Assembly (NCBI RefSeq): GCF_013364275.1
Contig: NZ_CP054932.1
Location: forward strand, 5,766,001 to 5,830,000
Source: Actinomadura sp. NAK00032
GTDB taxonomy: Bacteria > Actinomycetota > Actinomycetes > Streptosporangiales > Streptosporangiaceae
Direction of reading: 5' to 3'
Length of the DNA: 64,000 nt
In this document: one piece after another, positions 27,110-35,508 of the stretch
How positions within the stretch are numbered: the stretch's first letter is position 1
How the letters are laid out: every line of letters begins with the position of its first letter
Translations under genes and position numbers: made by a program
The notes under the pieces: model-generated
Database searches by the model: none
What the model was told of the DNA's origin: nothing
What the model saw: the letters and a program-made list of their open reading frames with translations, nothing else

Positions 27110-30100
27110 TCAGGAGGTCAGGGTGGCGAGGTCGGCGAGGATCTCCGACGCGATCGCCGGGTCGAGGTCGGCGAACGTCCCGGTCGGGTGCTCGGTGCTG
27201 ATCCAGAACTGCTCGGGGCGGGCGGCCAGGCCGACCGTCACCAGCGTCTGGTCGGGGAACTCGTCGGGGATCCCGACGGCGATGCCGGGGTCGAGGGCCA
27301 TCGTGAGGTACCGGCCGCCGGGCAGCCGCCGGGAGATCCAGCACTCGACCCCGGCGTCCTGCGGCTCGCCGCGCTGCCAGCCGCGCGACGTCAGCCCGAG
27401 GAGCTTGCCGAACGGCACCGTCCGTCCTTCGAACTCCGCCAGCCTGCCGGCCGCGCGCTGCTCGCCGGTCAGCCGGTGGACGGGCCGTCCGAGCTGCGGG
27501 AACGGCTGCAGGATCTCGTAGTCGGCGAACACCTCGGCCCAGGGCTCGACGTCGAGGTCGACGGGGTGCGCGATGCCCGCGGACGCCGAGTCGGCGAGGG
27601 TGAGGACGTCGTCGTCCACGTCGGCGAACGTGCCGTCCTCGGCGACGCGGAACGCGGTCGCCTCGCCGCCGTCCCCTTCACCGTCGAAGGCCAGCCAGAC
27701 CAGGCGGCGGACGATGTGCCGGACGAGCGGGTGCCCGGCCAGCAGCTCGGTGAACTCTCCCACCGGCCAGCGGCGGCGCGCCACCATGCACGCTTCGAGG
27801 CGGCGGATCTGGTCGGCGGCGGCGGTCCGCACGTCCTTCTTGAGCGTGGAGAACGCCTTGTAGGCGGCGGGCGCGAGGTCGGGGTCGTCCTTGGCGCCGG
27901 GCTTGGGGAGGGCTTTGCGGCGCTTGCCGTCCTCGTCGGTGACGAACGGCTTGAGCTGCTCGTCGAACCCGACGGTGAAGCGGCGCGGCCCGTAGTCGAG
28001 GACCATGCCGCCGTCCGCGTCGAGCCCGAAGTCGGGGACGAGCCGGTCGGCGAGCTGCTCGGACGTCAGGCCGAGCCCCGCGGCGACCTCCTCGATCTTC
28101 TCCTGCGCCTTGCCCTTCAGCCCCTTGAACTTCACGCGCTGCGCGATGCCGTGCAGGTGCATGAGGGCGACATCGGTGCCGATGGCGGCGAGCACGTCCA
28201 GGCCGGTGACGGCCTTGGCGTGGCCGCCGCCGCCCGGCCAGGCCCGGATCAGCGGGGTCAGCTCGCGGACCGTGCCGTCGTCGCCGGTCAGGCCGAGCTG
28301 CGTGAGCGCCCAGGCGTTCTTGGACGGCGCGCCCTGCGCCTCCCAGGCGCGGAACAGCGCCCAGCCGAACCCGGCGAGCGACTCGGGATCGCACAGCTCG
28401 CGGACGGCGCCCACGCCCGCGTACTCCGCGCCGGGCTTGGACATCGCGAGCATCGTGACCACGTGCTGCGCGACGGCGGCCGGGAGGGCGTGCGCGCGGT
28501 CGCGGAGCAGGAGCTGCGGGAGCAGGCGCGCGTCGGCCCACCCGCCGACGGCCGGCGTCTTCGCGGGCAGGACGTCGAGCGGGTCGGCGGACAGCAGCGC
28601 CTCGACCGCCGCCGCGGCCCTGTCGCCGTGGACGCGGGCCGCCGCCACGACGCCCTCGGCCCCGTGCCGCTCGGCGATGAGGCGCAGCGCGGCCTCGGCG
28701 GCGCGGCGGGCGGCGCCGGCCTTGCCGAGCGCGTCCGGCAGCAGCGCGGGGACGGCCGCGAGACCGTGCCGGCCGAACCAGGCGCGCGCCGTCTTCCCGG
28801 CCTGCTTGAGCCGGGCGAGCCAGTCGGCCATCAGCCGCGCGACGTCGTCGCTCAGGTAGGGCAGCAGGATGCCGCCGCAGTGCGTGGGGTCCAGCCGCGC
28901 CAGGCGGACGGCGCCGTCGAGCACGTCCAGTTCGAACCGGGCCACGATGACGGGGCCCACCTCTTCCATCCCCCACGCCTCGGTCGGTTCCCAGCCGGCG
29001 AGCAGCGGGCGCACCAGCTCTTCGGGGGCCTCCACGAGGAACACGGTCTTCTGGTAGGCGGGCAGCTCCCCCTTGCGGAACTTCGCGGACTGGACGTGCC
29101 AGTCCATGCGCTTCGCCCAGCGCCAGCGGTGGTGCAGGTCGACGTCCCAGGCGTCGCGCTCGCCCGGCTCCCAGGCGATCGAGCGGATGCCGGGCGACGG
29201 CAGGTCCTTGATGACGACGGGCTTGGCCTTCGTCCGGGGACGGGTCCACGGCGGGGCGGTGAGCAGCGGCGGCAGCGCCTCGGGCGCCGCCTCCGGGACC
29301 CGGGCGCCGGTGTCGCGGAGTCCCTCGATCGCCGCCCGGGACTCCGCCGGCAGCTCCGGCAGGATCTCCTCCAGCAGCTCGGGGTGGGTGAGGACGTGCT
29401 GCCGCAGGACCGGTTCCACTCCCGGCCTCCCCGCCGACGCCGCCAGCAGCCGCATCGCGCGGCCGGGGAAGGAGTCGGCGGCGGCCTGCAGCGCGGGCGG
29501 GACGTGGCGGTCGCCGAGCCGGTCGACCAGGGCCTGGAACGCCCCGTCGGCGGGCAGTTCGGCGAGGACGCCCAGGATGGTGCGCTTGGCGTCGGTCCCG
29601 AGGTACTCGCCGTCCAGCGCCCCCGCCAGCAGCGGGACGGCGCCGGCGGGACCGGCGCCGTCGACGAGGGTCGCGAGGGTGCTCAGCGCGCGGTCGCGGT
29701 AGCCGAGCGGGAAGCGGTCGGCGTCGACCTGGTGCGGGTCGCCGAGCGAGCAGAACAGCATCCAGCGCAGGTCGAAGTGGACGGGCATGGCCGTGATCGC
29801 CGGGTCCGCGCACACCTCGTCCACCCAGTCCCGCCGGGTCGGCAGCAGGTAGGAGACGACGAGCCGCTGCGGGGGCGTCCGGCGGCGGGCCGCCAGCGAC
29901 TCGACCGCCTCGGCGTAGACGCCGTCGTCGGCGACGGTCAGCAGCGTGCGCAGGTGCCGGGCCTCCCCCTCGCGCGCCCACCAGCCCCCGGTGTAGTCGG
30001 AGGGCTTCCAGTCGCGGACGCCCGACCACGTCCGCTCCATCCCGGCCTGGACGTAGTCGACCGTGATCGCGGGCTGCTCCGCGTAGGCGCTCGCGGCGAA

Positions 30101-30460
30101 CGGCAGGCCGTGCTCGGCGGTCCAGGCGTCCAGGAACGGGGCCTTGCCGCCGAGTTCGACCAGCCCGCCCTCGGAGACCGCGACGTCGGCGGCCACCGCC
30201 GCGCCGAGCGGGTCGGGCGCGCCGCCCAGGTAGGCGCGGGCGTGCTCGGCCAGCGCGGGCGTCGTGCCGGGCAGGGCCAGGATCTCCTCGACGCGGCCGC
30301 GCGCGGCGTCCAGCAGCGTCCGCGCCTTGCGGAGCGCGGCGTCGTCGGTCCGCACCGCCGGGCGCGGGGGCCGGTCGCGGCGCGGATGGATCAGCCCCCG
30401 CCACGCGGCCGGCGTCTCCCAGGTGTTCTCATCGGCCGTCCCCGGCCCCGTCGTGCCCAT
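27110..30460 (-). CDS. DUF4132 protein, copy 3 (full length)
   Basis: This 1116-residue protein is the intact reference copy. The N-terminal domain (about 1-390) is helical and HEAT-like, with repeated short helices such as ADGAFQALVDRLGDRHV. A middle region with GERDAWDVD follows, then a long alpha-rich section, and the C-terminal DUF4132 core contains MVLDYGPRRFTVGFDEQLKP near residues 825-845. It has no signal peptide or membrane helix. The start ATG 30460 is preceded by TAACGT 8 nt upstream and by no ribosome-binding site, so it is probably leaderless. The -10-to-start segment closely matches that of copy 1. It is co-transcribed with copy 2. A role with the MoxR/VWA operon is inferred. 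Confidence 0.88.
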   Translation of the reverse strand: MGTTGPGTADENTWETPAAWRGLIHPRRDRPPRPAVRTDDAALRKARTLLDAARGRVEEILALPGTTPALAEHARAYLGGAPDPLGAAVAADVAVSEGGLVELGGKAPFLDAWTAEHGLPFAASAYAEQPAITVDYVQAGMERTWSGVRDWKPSDYTGGWWAREGEARHLRTLLTVADDGVYAEAVESLAARRRTPPQRLVVSYLLPTRRDWVDEVCADPAITAMPVHFDLRWMLFCSLGDPHQVDADRFPLGYRDRALSTLATLVDGAGPAGAVPLLAGALDGEYLGTDAKRTILGVLAELPADGAFQALVDRLGDRHVPPALQAAADSFPGRAMRLLAASAGRPGVEPVLRQHVLTHPELLEEILPELPAESRAAIEGLRDTGARVPEAAPEALPPLLTAPPWTRPRTKAKPVVIKDLPSPGIRSIAWEPGERDAWDVDLHHRWRWAKRMDWHVQSAKFRKGELPAYQKTVFLVEAPEELVRPLLAGWEPTEAWGMEEVGPVIVARFELDVLDGAVRLARLDPTHCGGILLPYLSDDVARLMADWLARLKQAGKTARAWFGRHGLAAVPALLPDALGKAGAARRAAEAALRLIAERHGAEGVVAAARVHGDRAAAAVEALLSADPLDVLPAKTPAVGGWADARLLPQLLLRDRAHALPAAVAQHVVTMLAMSKPGAEYAGVGAVRELCDPESLAGFGWALFRAWEAQGAPSKNAWALTQLGLTGDDGTVRELTPLIRAWPGGGGHAKAVTGLDVLAAIGTDVALMHLHGIAQRVKFKGLKGKAQEKIEEVAAGLGLTSEQLADRLVPDFGLDADGGMVLDYGPRRFTVGFDEQLKPFVTDEDGKRRKALPKPGAKDDPDLAPAAYKAFSTLKKDVRTAAADQIRRLEACMVARRRWPVGEFTELLAGHPLVRHIVRRLVWLAFDGEGDGGEATAFRVAEDGTFADVDDDVLTLADSASAGIAHPVDLDVEPWAEVFADYEILQPFPQLGRPVHRLTGEQRAAGRLAEFEGRTVPFGKLLGLTSRGWQRGEPQDAGVECWISRRLPGGRYLTMALDPGIAVGIPDEFPDQTLVTVGLAARPEQFWISTEHPTGTFADLDPAIASEILADLATLTS

Positions 30461-30468
30461 GGCGCCAC

Positions 30469-30474
30469 ACGTTA
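30469..30474 (-). promoter_or_regulatory. Probable leaderless -10 box of DUF4132 copy 3
   Basis: On the minus strand TAACGT lies 8 nt before ATG 30460. The 18 bases from the box through the start codon differ from the corresponding promoter of copy 1 at only three positions, suggesting that the promoter was duplicated with the gene. Confidence 0.5.
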
Positions 30475-30531
30475 TGGGAGATCACCGACAAAGCGATCGG
30501 AAACGCGAGCGGGAGGCGAGCGGGCCGGCGG

Positions 30532-31920
30532 TCAGGATCCGGCGCGCATGTCCGCCTCGACGGCCTCGGCGGCCTTGCGGGCCGCGACCAGCACCGGGTC
30601 CCAGACGGGCGCGAACGGCGGCGCGTAGCCGAGGTCGAGGCCGGTCATCTCCTCGACCGTCATCCGGTTCCACAGCGCGATGGCGAGGCCGTCGATCCGC
30701 TTGGCGGCGTTCTCCCGCCCGACGATCTGCGCGCCGAGCAGCCGCCCCGACCGGCGCTCGGCGATCAGCTTGGTCTTCATCCCGGTGGCGCCCGGGTGGT
30801 AGCCGGCGCGGGTGGTGGACTCGACGGTCGCGGTCACCACCGCGAACCCGGCGGCGGCCGCCTCCCGCTCGTTCAGCCCGGTCCGCGCCACCTCCCAGTC
30901 GCAGATCTTGGACACGGCGGTGCCGAGGACGCCGGGGAAGGTGGCGTAGCCGCCGCCGAGGTTGATGCCGGCGACCCGGCCCTGCTTGTTGGCGTGCGTG
31001 CCGAGCGGGATCGCGACCGGCGCGCCGGACACCAGGTGGCGGCTCTCGACGCAGTCGCCCGCCGCCCACACCCGGTCGGCCCGGGTCCGCATCCGCCGGT
31101 CGGTGACGACGCCGCCGGTGGGACCGGTCTCGATTCCCGCCGCGCGGGCGAGCCGCGTCTCCGGCTTCACGCCGAGGCCGAGGACGACCAGGTCGGCCGG
31201 GAGCGTGCGGCTCCCGGTGCGGACGGCGGTGACGTACCCGTCCGGCCCGGTGTCGAAGCCCTCGACCGGCTCCCCCAGGTGCAGCTTCACACCGAGGCCG
31301 CGCATCGCGTCCGCGACGGTGGCGCCCATGTCGGGGTCGAGCGTCCCCATCGGCTGCTCGGCGGCGTCCACCAGGGACACCTCCAGGCCGCGCATCACCA
31401 TCGCCTCGGCCATCTCCAGGCCGACGTAGCCGCCGCCGACCACGACGGCGCGGCGCGCCGCGCGCTCTTCGAGGGCCCGGACGATCGCCACCCCGTCGTC
31501 CAGGATCTGGACCCCGTGAACGCCCTTCGCGTCCACGCCCGGCAGCGGCGGCCGGACGGGCACGGCGCCCGTCGCGACCATCAGGTCGTCGAAGTGCTCC
31601 CAGCGCTCGCCGCCGCCGTCGGCGTCGCGGAGCCGGACCCGGCCGCCGCCGAGGTCGATCTCCACCGCCTCGGTGCGCATCCGCAGGTCGATGCCGCGCT
31701 CGGCGAACTCGGCCGGGGTGCGGGCGATGAGCCGGTCCAGGTCGCCGACCACGCCGCCGACGAAGTAGGGGATCCCGCACGCCGAGTAGGACGCGTGGTG
31801 CCCCCGCTCGACGGCGATGATCTCCAGTTCGTCCGGGCCGCGCCGCCGGCGGGCCTGGGACGCGGCGCTCATCCCGGCGGCGTCGCCGCCGATGACGAGC
31901 AGGCGTGCACGTGCGGCCAT
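30532..31920 (-). CDS. CoA-disulfide-reductase-like FAD/NAD(P)H oxidoreductase
   Basis: This 462-residue flavoprotein has an N-terminal FAD Rossmann motif VIGGDAAGMSAA (9-20), an NAD(P)H-binding motif VVVGGGYVGLEMAEAM, and the FAD segment VWAAGDCVESRH. A single redox cysteine, C48 in SYSACGIPYFVGG, matches the active cysteine of CoA-disulfide reductase, NADH oxidase and NADH peroxidase. The C-terminal dimerisation domain starts near residue 330. Actinomycetes mainly use mycothiol, so the physiological disulfide or persulfide substrate is uncertain. The start ATG 31920 follows a strong GGGAGGAA site. The gene appears monocistronic. Confidence 0.9.
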   Translation of the reverse strand: MAARARLLVIGGDAAGMSAASQARRRRGPDELEIIAVERGHHASYSACGIPYFVGGVVGDLDRLIARTPAEFAERGIDLRMRTEAVEIDLGGGRVRLRDADGGGERWEHFDDLMVATGAVPVRPPLPGVDAKGVHGVQILDDGVAIVRALEERAARRAVVVGGGYVGLEMAEAMVMRGLEVSLVDAAEQPMGTLDPDMGATVADAMRGLGVKLHLGEPVEGFDTGPDGYVTAVRTGSRTLPADLVVLGLGVKPETRLARAAGIETGPTGGVVTDRRMRTRADRVWAAGDCVESRHLVSGAPVAIPLGTHANKQGRVAGINLGGGYATFPGVLGTAVSKICDWEVARTGLNEREAAAAGFAVVTATVESTTRAGYHPGATGMKTKLIAERRSGRLLGAQIVGRENAAKRIDGLAIALWNRMTVEEMTGLDLGYAPPFAPVWDPVLVAARKAAEAVEADMRAGS

Positions 31921-31948
31921 GCCGGTTCCTCCCAGAAGATCGCGTTCA

Positions 31949-33073
31949 TCACCGACCATAGACGCGGCGGGCGTTGCCCGAGGCGATCAGCCCCGCGACG
32001 CGTTCGGCGTCCGCGGCCGTCCACGCGCCGTCCTCCACCCCGCCCGCGAGGAACCCGGCGAGGCCGCGCCGGAACAGCAGCGCGCCCAGGTGGTACAGCT
32101 CGGCGAGCCCGAACGCGTCCGAGGAGTACAGCACCTTCCCGAACGGCGCCAGCTCCAGCAGCTCGGCGATCAGCGCGGGCGAGCGGTGCCCGAGGTTGTG
32201 GGTCGCGAGCCCCGCGTCGACGTACACGTTCGGGAGGACCTGGGCGAGGTAGCCGGCGTGCCGGTGGAACGGGTAGTTGTGCAGCAGCATCGCGGGGACG
32301 GGGTCCATGGCGCGCAGCAGCTCGACCAGCAGCAGCGGGTCGCCGCGGCGCAGGTCGGCGTCCGCGTCGCCGTACCCGACGTGGAACTGGACGGGCAGCC
32401 CGGCGTCGACCGCGCACCAGACGAGGAACCGGTGCAGGACCTCGTCGCACACGCGCGGCGCCGCCCCGGCCGCCTCGGCCGCGCGCATCAGCCGCCCGGC
32501 CGCCTCCGCCGCCGCCGCGTCGGACGGCCGCTCCCCGGACAGCTCCAGCCCGGCCCGGTAGGCGGCGATCGACTTCGCGCCGGCGGCGCCGCCGGCGTCG
32601 ATGCGCGCGTCGAGCAGGGCGCGCACCTCGTCGGGGAAGCGCGCGGCGTCCACGCCGTCCGCCGCGACCTGCTCGGCGACGCTCTCCAGCCGCACGATCT
32701 CGTGGGCGGCGGCCCCCGCGAGCCGGCCGAGCTCGGGCGGGTCGAGGATCGCCTCCGGGCTGTAGCCGGTGTCGACGTACAGCGCGTCGAGGCCGGCCGC
32801 GGCGAGGAAGCGCCGGTTGACCTCGGCGGCGCCGAGCTCGGCCCGGCGGGCGAGGTACTCGCCCGGCTCGGCGTGCGCGTCCAGGTCCAGGACGGGCGGG
32901 CACCAGCGCCGCAGCGCGAACCCCGCCTGCGTGTCGAACATGGTCACGCCCGGCGGTCCGGAGGTCGCCGCCTCGGTGAGCGACTCCTCGAACTCCGTCC
33001 GGTCGAGGTCGCGGCCGAGGACGCCGTGGCAGTGGTGGTCGACCAGCGGCAGCGACTCCAGGTACTCCAGCAC
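31949..33073 (-). CDS. Amidohydrolase-family protein (FluG N-domain-like)
   Basis: This 374-residue TIM-barrel metallo-hydrolase opens with LVDHHCHGVL (HxH at residues 14-16), the metal-binding motif of the amidohydrolase superfamily. Later segments include VQFHVGYGDADADL, MLLHNYPFHRHAGYL and KVLYSSDAFG, supplying further His and Asp ligands. It resembles the N-terminal half of fungal FluG and plant NodGS. The C-terminal half of those proteins, a glutamine-synthetase-like domain, is encoded divergently 108 bp away. The substrate may be a gamma-glutamyl compound, but this is inference. GTG 33073 has a GGGAGG site about 9 nt upstream. Confidence 0.87.
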   Translation of the reverse strand: MLEYLESLPLVDHHCHGVLGRDLDRTEFEESLTEAATSGPPGVTMFDTQAGFALRRWCPPVLDLDAHAEPGEYLARRAELGAAEVNRRFLAAAGLDALYVDTGYSPEAILDPPELGRLAGAAAHEIVRLESVAEQVAADGVDAARFPDEVRALLDARIDAGGAAGAKSIAAYRAGLELSGERPSDAAAAEAAGRLMRAAEAAGAAPRVCDEVLHRFLVWCAVDAGLPVQFHVGYGDADADLRRGDPLLLVELLRAMDPVPAMLLHNYPFHRHAGYLAQVLPNVYVDAGLATHNLGHRSPALIAELLELAPFGKVLYSSDAFGLAELYHLGALLFRRGLAGFLAGGVEDGAWTAADAERVAGLIASGNARRVYGR

Positions 33074-33115
33074 GGCGCCCGCCTCCCTGAAACAAGCCGG
33101 TGTTCTCCCTACGAT

Positions 33116-33136
33116 GCCCTTACGGGCCCTTACAGG
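33116..33136. repeat. Direct repeat in the amidohydrolase/GS-like divergent promoter
   Basis: GCCCTTACGG (33116-33125) is followed directly by GCCCTTACAGG (33126-33136). The 10-bp period equals one helical turn, so it may be an operator for tandem protein binding. A possible -10 box TACGAT lies just upstream at 33110-33115. Confidence 0.4.
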
Positions 33137-33181
33137 CCGTGCCCGCCTCCTCCGCCGCCACTCCGACCGGGAGCCAGCACC

Positions 33182-34627
33182 GTGGAACAGACCTCCGAGA
33201 CCGCGCCCGGCGACCCGCGCCCCGGCGCGTACGCGCTCGACGGGCGCGAACGGGCGCGGCTCGGCGGGCGGGCCGCCGAGGCCGCCCGCCGCCTGTCCGG
33301 GCAGGGCATCGCGGCGGTCGCGCTGACCTGGGTGGACGTCAGCGGCATCACCCGCACCAAGACCGTCCCGGTGGACCGGCTGGAGCACGCCGCCGCGTGG
33401 GGCGTCGGGATGTCGCCGGTGTTCGACGTGTTCCTGCTGGACGACTCGATCGTCTCGGGCCGCTACATCGGCGGGCCCAGCGGCGACCTGCGGCTGCATC
33501 CCGTCCTGGAGCGGCTCGTGCCGCTGGCGGCGCTGCCCGGCTGGGCGCACGCGCCCGCGCTCCGGTACGCGCAGGACGGCACCCCGCACCCGCTGGACGC
33601 GCGGACCCTGCTGCGCCGCGAGAGCGACCGGCTCGCCGCGCGGGGCTGGTCGGTGAAGGCGGCGTTCGAGATCGAATGGGCGGTGTCGAAGGGCGAGGGG
33701 GACGCGTTCGTCCCCGCCTGCAGAGGCCCGGCCTACGGCATGGCCAGGGTCACCGAGCTGGCCGGCTACCTGCGGGACGTCCTCCACGCGCTGAAGGAGA
33801 CCGGCGTCACCGTCGTGCAGTTGCACCCCGAGTACGCGGCCGGGCAGTACGAGGTGTCCGTGGCCGCCGAGGACCCGCTCGGCGCGGCCGACACCGCCGT
33901 GCTCGTCCGGGAGACGGTCCGGGCGGTCTCGATGGAGCACGGCCTGGCCGCGTCGTTCTCCCCCAAGGTCGACGCCGACTCGGTCGGCAACGGCTGCCAC
34001 GTCCATCTCAGCCTGTGGCGGCGGGACGGGGCGGACGGCCCCGCGAACGCGATGGCGGGCGGCTCCGGCCCGTACGGGATGACGGCCGCCGGGGAGTCGT
34101 TCGCGGCGGGCATCCTGCACCGGCTCCCGGCGCTGCTGGCGGTCGGCGCGCCGACGGTGGCGAGCTACCTGCGGCTGATCCCGTCGCACTGGGCCGGCGC
34201 GTTCGCGTGCTGGGGGCTGGAGAACCGGGAGGCGGCGCTGCGGTTCGTCACCGGCGCCGACGGCGAGCGGGCGACGGCGGCGAACCTGGAGGTCAAGTGC
34301 CTGGACGCCGCCGCGAACCCGTACCTGCTGCTGGCGGCGCTGCTCGCGGCGGGCCGGGACGGCGTCGGCGCGGAGCGGCGGCTCCCGGAACCGGTCGACA
34401 CCGACCCGGCGGCCCTGCCGGAGGAGGAGCGCGCGGCCCGGGGCATCGCGCCGCTGCCGGCCTCGCTGGCCGAGGCGGTCGCGGCGTTCGAGGCGGACGG
34501 CGTGCTGCGGGACGCGCTCGGCGAGGCGGTCGCCGACACGGTCGCGACCGTGCGGCGCGGGGAGATCGACCTGCTGGCCGGCGCGACCCCGGAAGAGATC
34601 GCCGCCGCCACCCGCTGGCGCCACTGA
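33182..34627 (+). CDS. Glutamine-synthetase-like ligase
   Basis: This 481-residue protein belongs to the glutamine synthetase superfamily and probably ligates ammonia or an amine to a gamma-carboxyl group using ATP. It shows the metal/glutamate segment FEIEWAVSKGEG, the ATP-site NGCHVHLSLW (the usual HxH of GS is kept), and ACWGLENREAALRF, which matches the WSRENR region. The Tyr-adenylylation loop of GlnA type I is absent, so it is not the housekeeping enzyme. The pairing with the amidohydrolase suggests a FluG-like or gamma-glutamylpolyamine-type function, but the substrate is unknown. The GTG start has a GGGAG site about 9 nt upstream. Confidence 0.9.
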   Translation: MEQTSETAPGDPRPGAYALDGRERARLGGRAAEAARRLSGQGIAAVALTWVDVSGITRTKTVPVDRLEHAAAWGVGMSPVFDVFLLDDSIVSGRYIGGPSGDLRLHPVLERLVPLAALPGWAHAPALRYAQDGTPHPLDARTLLRRESDRLAARGWSVKAAFEIEWAVSKGEGDAFVPACRGPAYGMARVTELAGYLRDVLHALKETGVTVVQLHPEYAAGQYEVSVAAEDPLGAADTAVLVRETVRAVSMEHGLAASFSPKVDADSVGNGCHVHLSLWRRDGADGPANAMAGGSGPYGMTAAGESFAAGILHRLPALLAVGAPTVASYLRLIPSHWAGAFACWGLENREAALRFVTGADGERATAANLEVKCLDAAANPYLLLAALLAAGRDGVGAERRLPEPVDTDPAALPEEERAARGIAPLPASLAEAVAAFEADGVLRDALGEAVADTVATVRRGEIDLLAGATPEEIAAATRWRH

Positions 34628-34643
34628 GGAGGGTCCGGTGGCG

Positions 34644-34835
34644 TTAAGGACGGTCCGGCGCCGCGCCGTCGGCGCGGCCGGCGGCCACGACGGCGCCCGC
34701 GTCGAACCGCTGCACGCGCATCTGCAGCCGGCCGCACGCGCAGCGGGTGTAGGTCACCACGCCCTCGGAGGTCAGGTGCCGCGACAGCACCTCGTACACA
34801 TCGGACTCGGGCCAGCCACAGCGCGGGCATTCCAC
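34644..34835 (-). CDS. Small zinc-ribbon protein
   Basis: This 63-residue protein has a rubredoxin/TFIIS-like zinc ribbon with ligands C3-x2-C6 and C32-x-C34, and a spacer containing YEVLSRHLTSEGVVTYTR. Such small actinobacterial proteins usually bind DNA or RNA polymerase, but the function here is unknown. It is divergent from the CGNR gene across a large palindrome, so both are probably controlled from that site. The start is a GTG at 34835; no strong ribosome-binding site is seen. Confidence 0.7.
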   Translation of the reverse strand: MECPRCGWPESDVYEVLSRHLTSEGVVTYTRCACGRLQMRVQRFDAGAVVAAGRADGAAPDRP

Positions 34836-34850
34836 GGCGCATCCCAGGGA

Positions 34851-34889
34851 CGTCTGTAAGGGTTATATCCAAGATAACATTTACAGACG
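34851..34889. promoter_or_regulatory. Nested 39-bp palindromic operator
   Basis: Outer arms CGTCTGTAA (34851-34859) and TTACAGACG (34881-34889) and inner arms GTTAT (34862-34866) and ATAAC (34874-34878) share the same centre at 34870. The site lies between the zinc-ribbon and CGNR genes and is markedly AT-rich for this genome. It is a strong candidate operator for a dimeric or tetrameric regulator, possibly the CGNR protein itself. Confidence 0.72.
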
Positions 34890-34914
34890 GCAGGGTGAAG
34901 CGGAGGCAGGGGTA

Positions 34915-35448
34915 ATGGGCGTCACGGGCTACAAGAGCCACGGGGTATCGGCGGCCGCCGCGCTGGTCAACGCCGTGACCGGCACGGGCGGGGACGCCTC
35001 GGCGGACGCGCTGCGCCGCATCCTGCGCGAGAACGAGTTCTTCTGGCGCGAGTTCGAGGACGCCGACGCCGAGGACTTCCGCGCCTGGGGCCGCATCCTG
35101 CGGCCGTTCTTCGAGGCCGAGCGGCTCGAGGACGCGACGGCGCTGCTCAACCGGCTGATGCTGGAGATCCCCATGCATCCGCACCTGTCCGACCACGAGC
35201 CGCACGGCCTGCACATGCACTACGCGCCGCCGTCGTCCCGGCTCACCCACCGGTTCCGGGCGACCACGCTGATGAACCTCGCCGAGCTGATCGTCGAGCA
35301 CGGGCTCGGCCGCACCGGCGTCTGCGCCGCCGACGGCTGCGACCGGGTGTACGCCGACACCTCCCGCGCGGGGCGGCGCCGGTTCTGCTCGGAGGCGTGC
35401 GCGAACCGGACGAACGTCGCCGCGTTCCGCGCCCGCCGGCGGACGTGA
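34915..35448 (+). CDS. CGNR zinc-finger protein, probable transcriptional regulator
   Basis: This 177-residue protein has a helical N-terminal ligand-type domain (about 1-125, ABATE-like) and a C-terminal CGNR zinc finger with C137, C142, C158 and C162; the signature reads CANR (162-165). CGNR proteins are thought to bind DNA and respond to stress or small ligands in actinobacteria. The ATG at 34915 follows a GGAGG-like site. The nested palindrome upstream suggests autoregulation together with the divergent zinc-ribbon gene. Confidence 0.85.
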   Translation: MGVTGYKSHGVSAAAALVNAVTGTGGDASADALRRILRENEFFWREFEDADAEDFRAWGRILRPFFEAERLEDATALLNRLMLEIPMHPHLSDHEPHGLHMHYAPPSSRLTHRFRATTLMNLAELIVEHGLGRTGVCAADGCDRVYADTSRAGRRRFCSEACANRTNVAAFRARRRT

Positions 35449-35508
35449 TCTGACCCGCATTCAGGGACTTTGCCGCAATATTGCCGGGGTGCGGGAAGGA
35501 CTTCCGGC

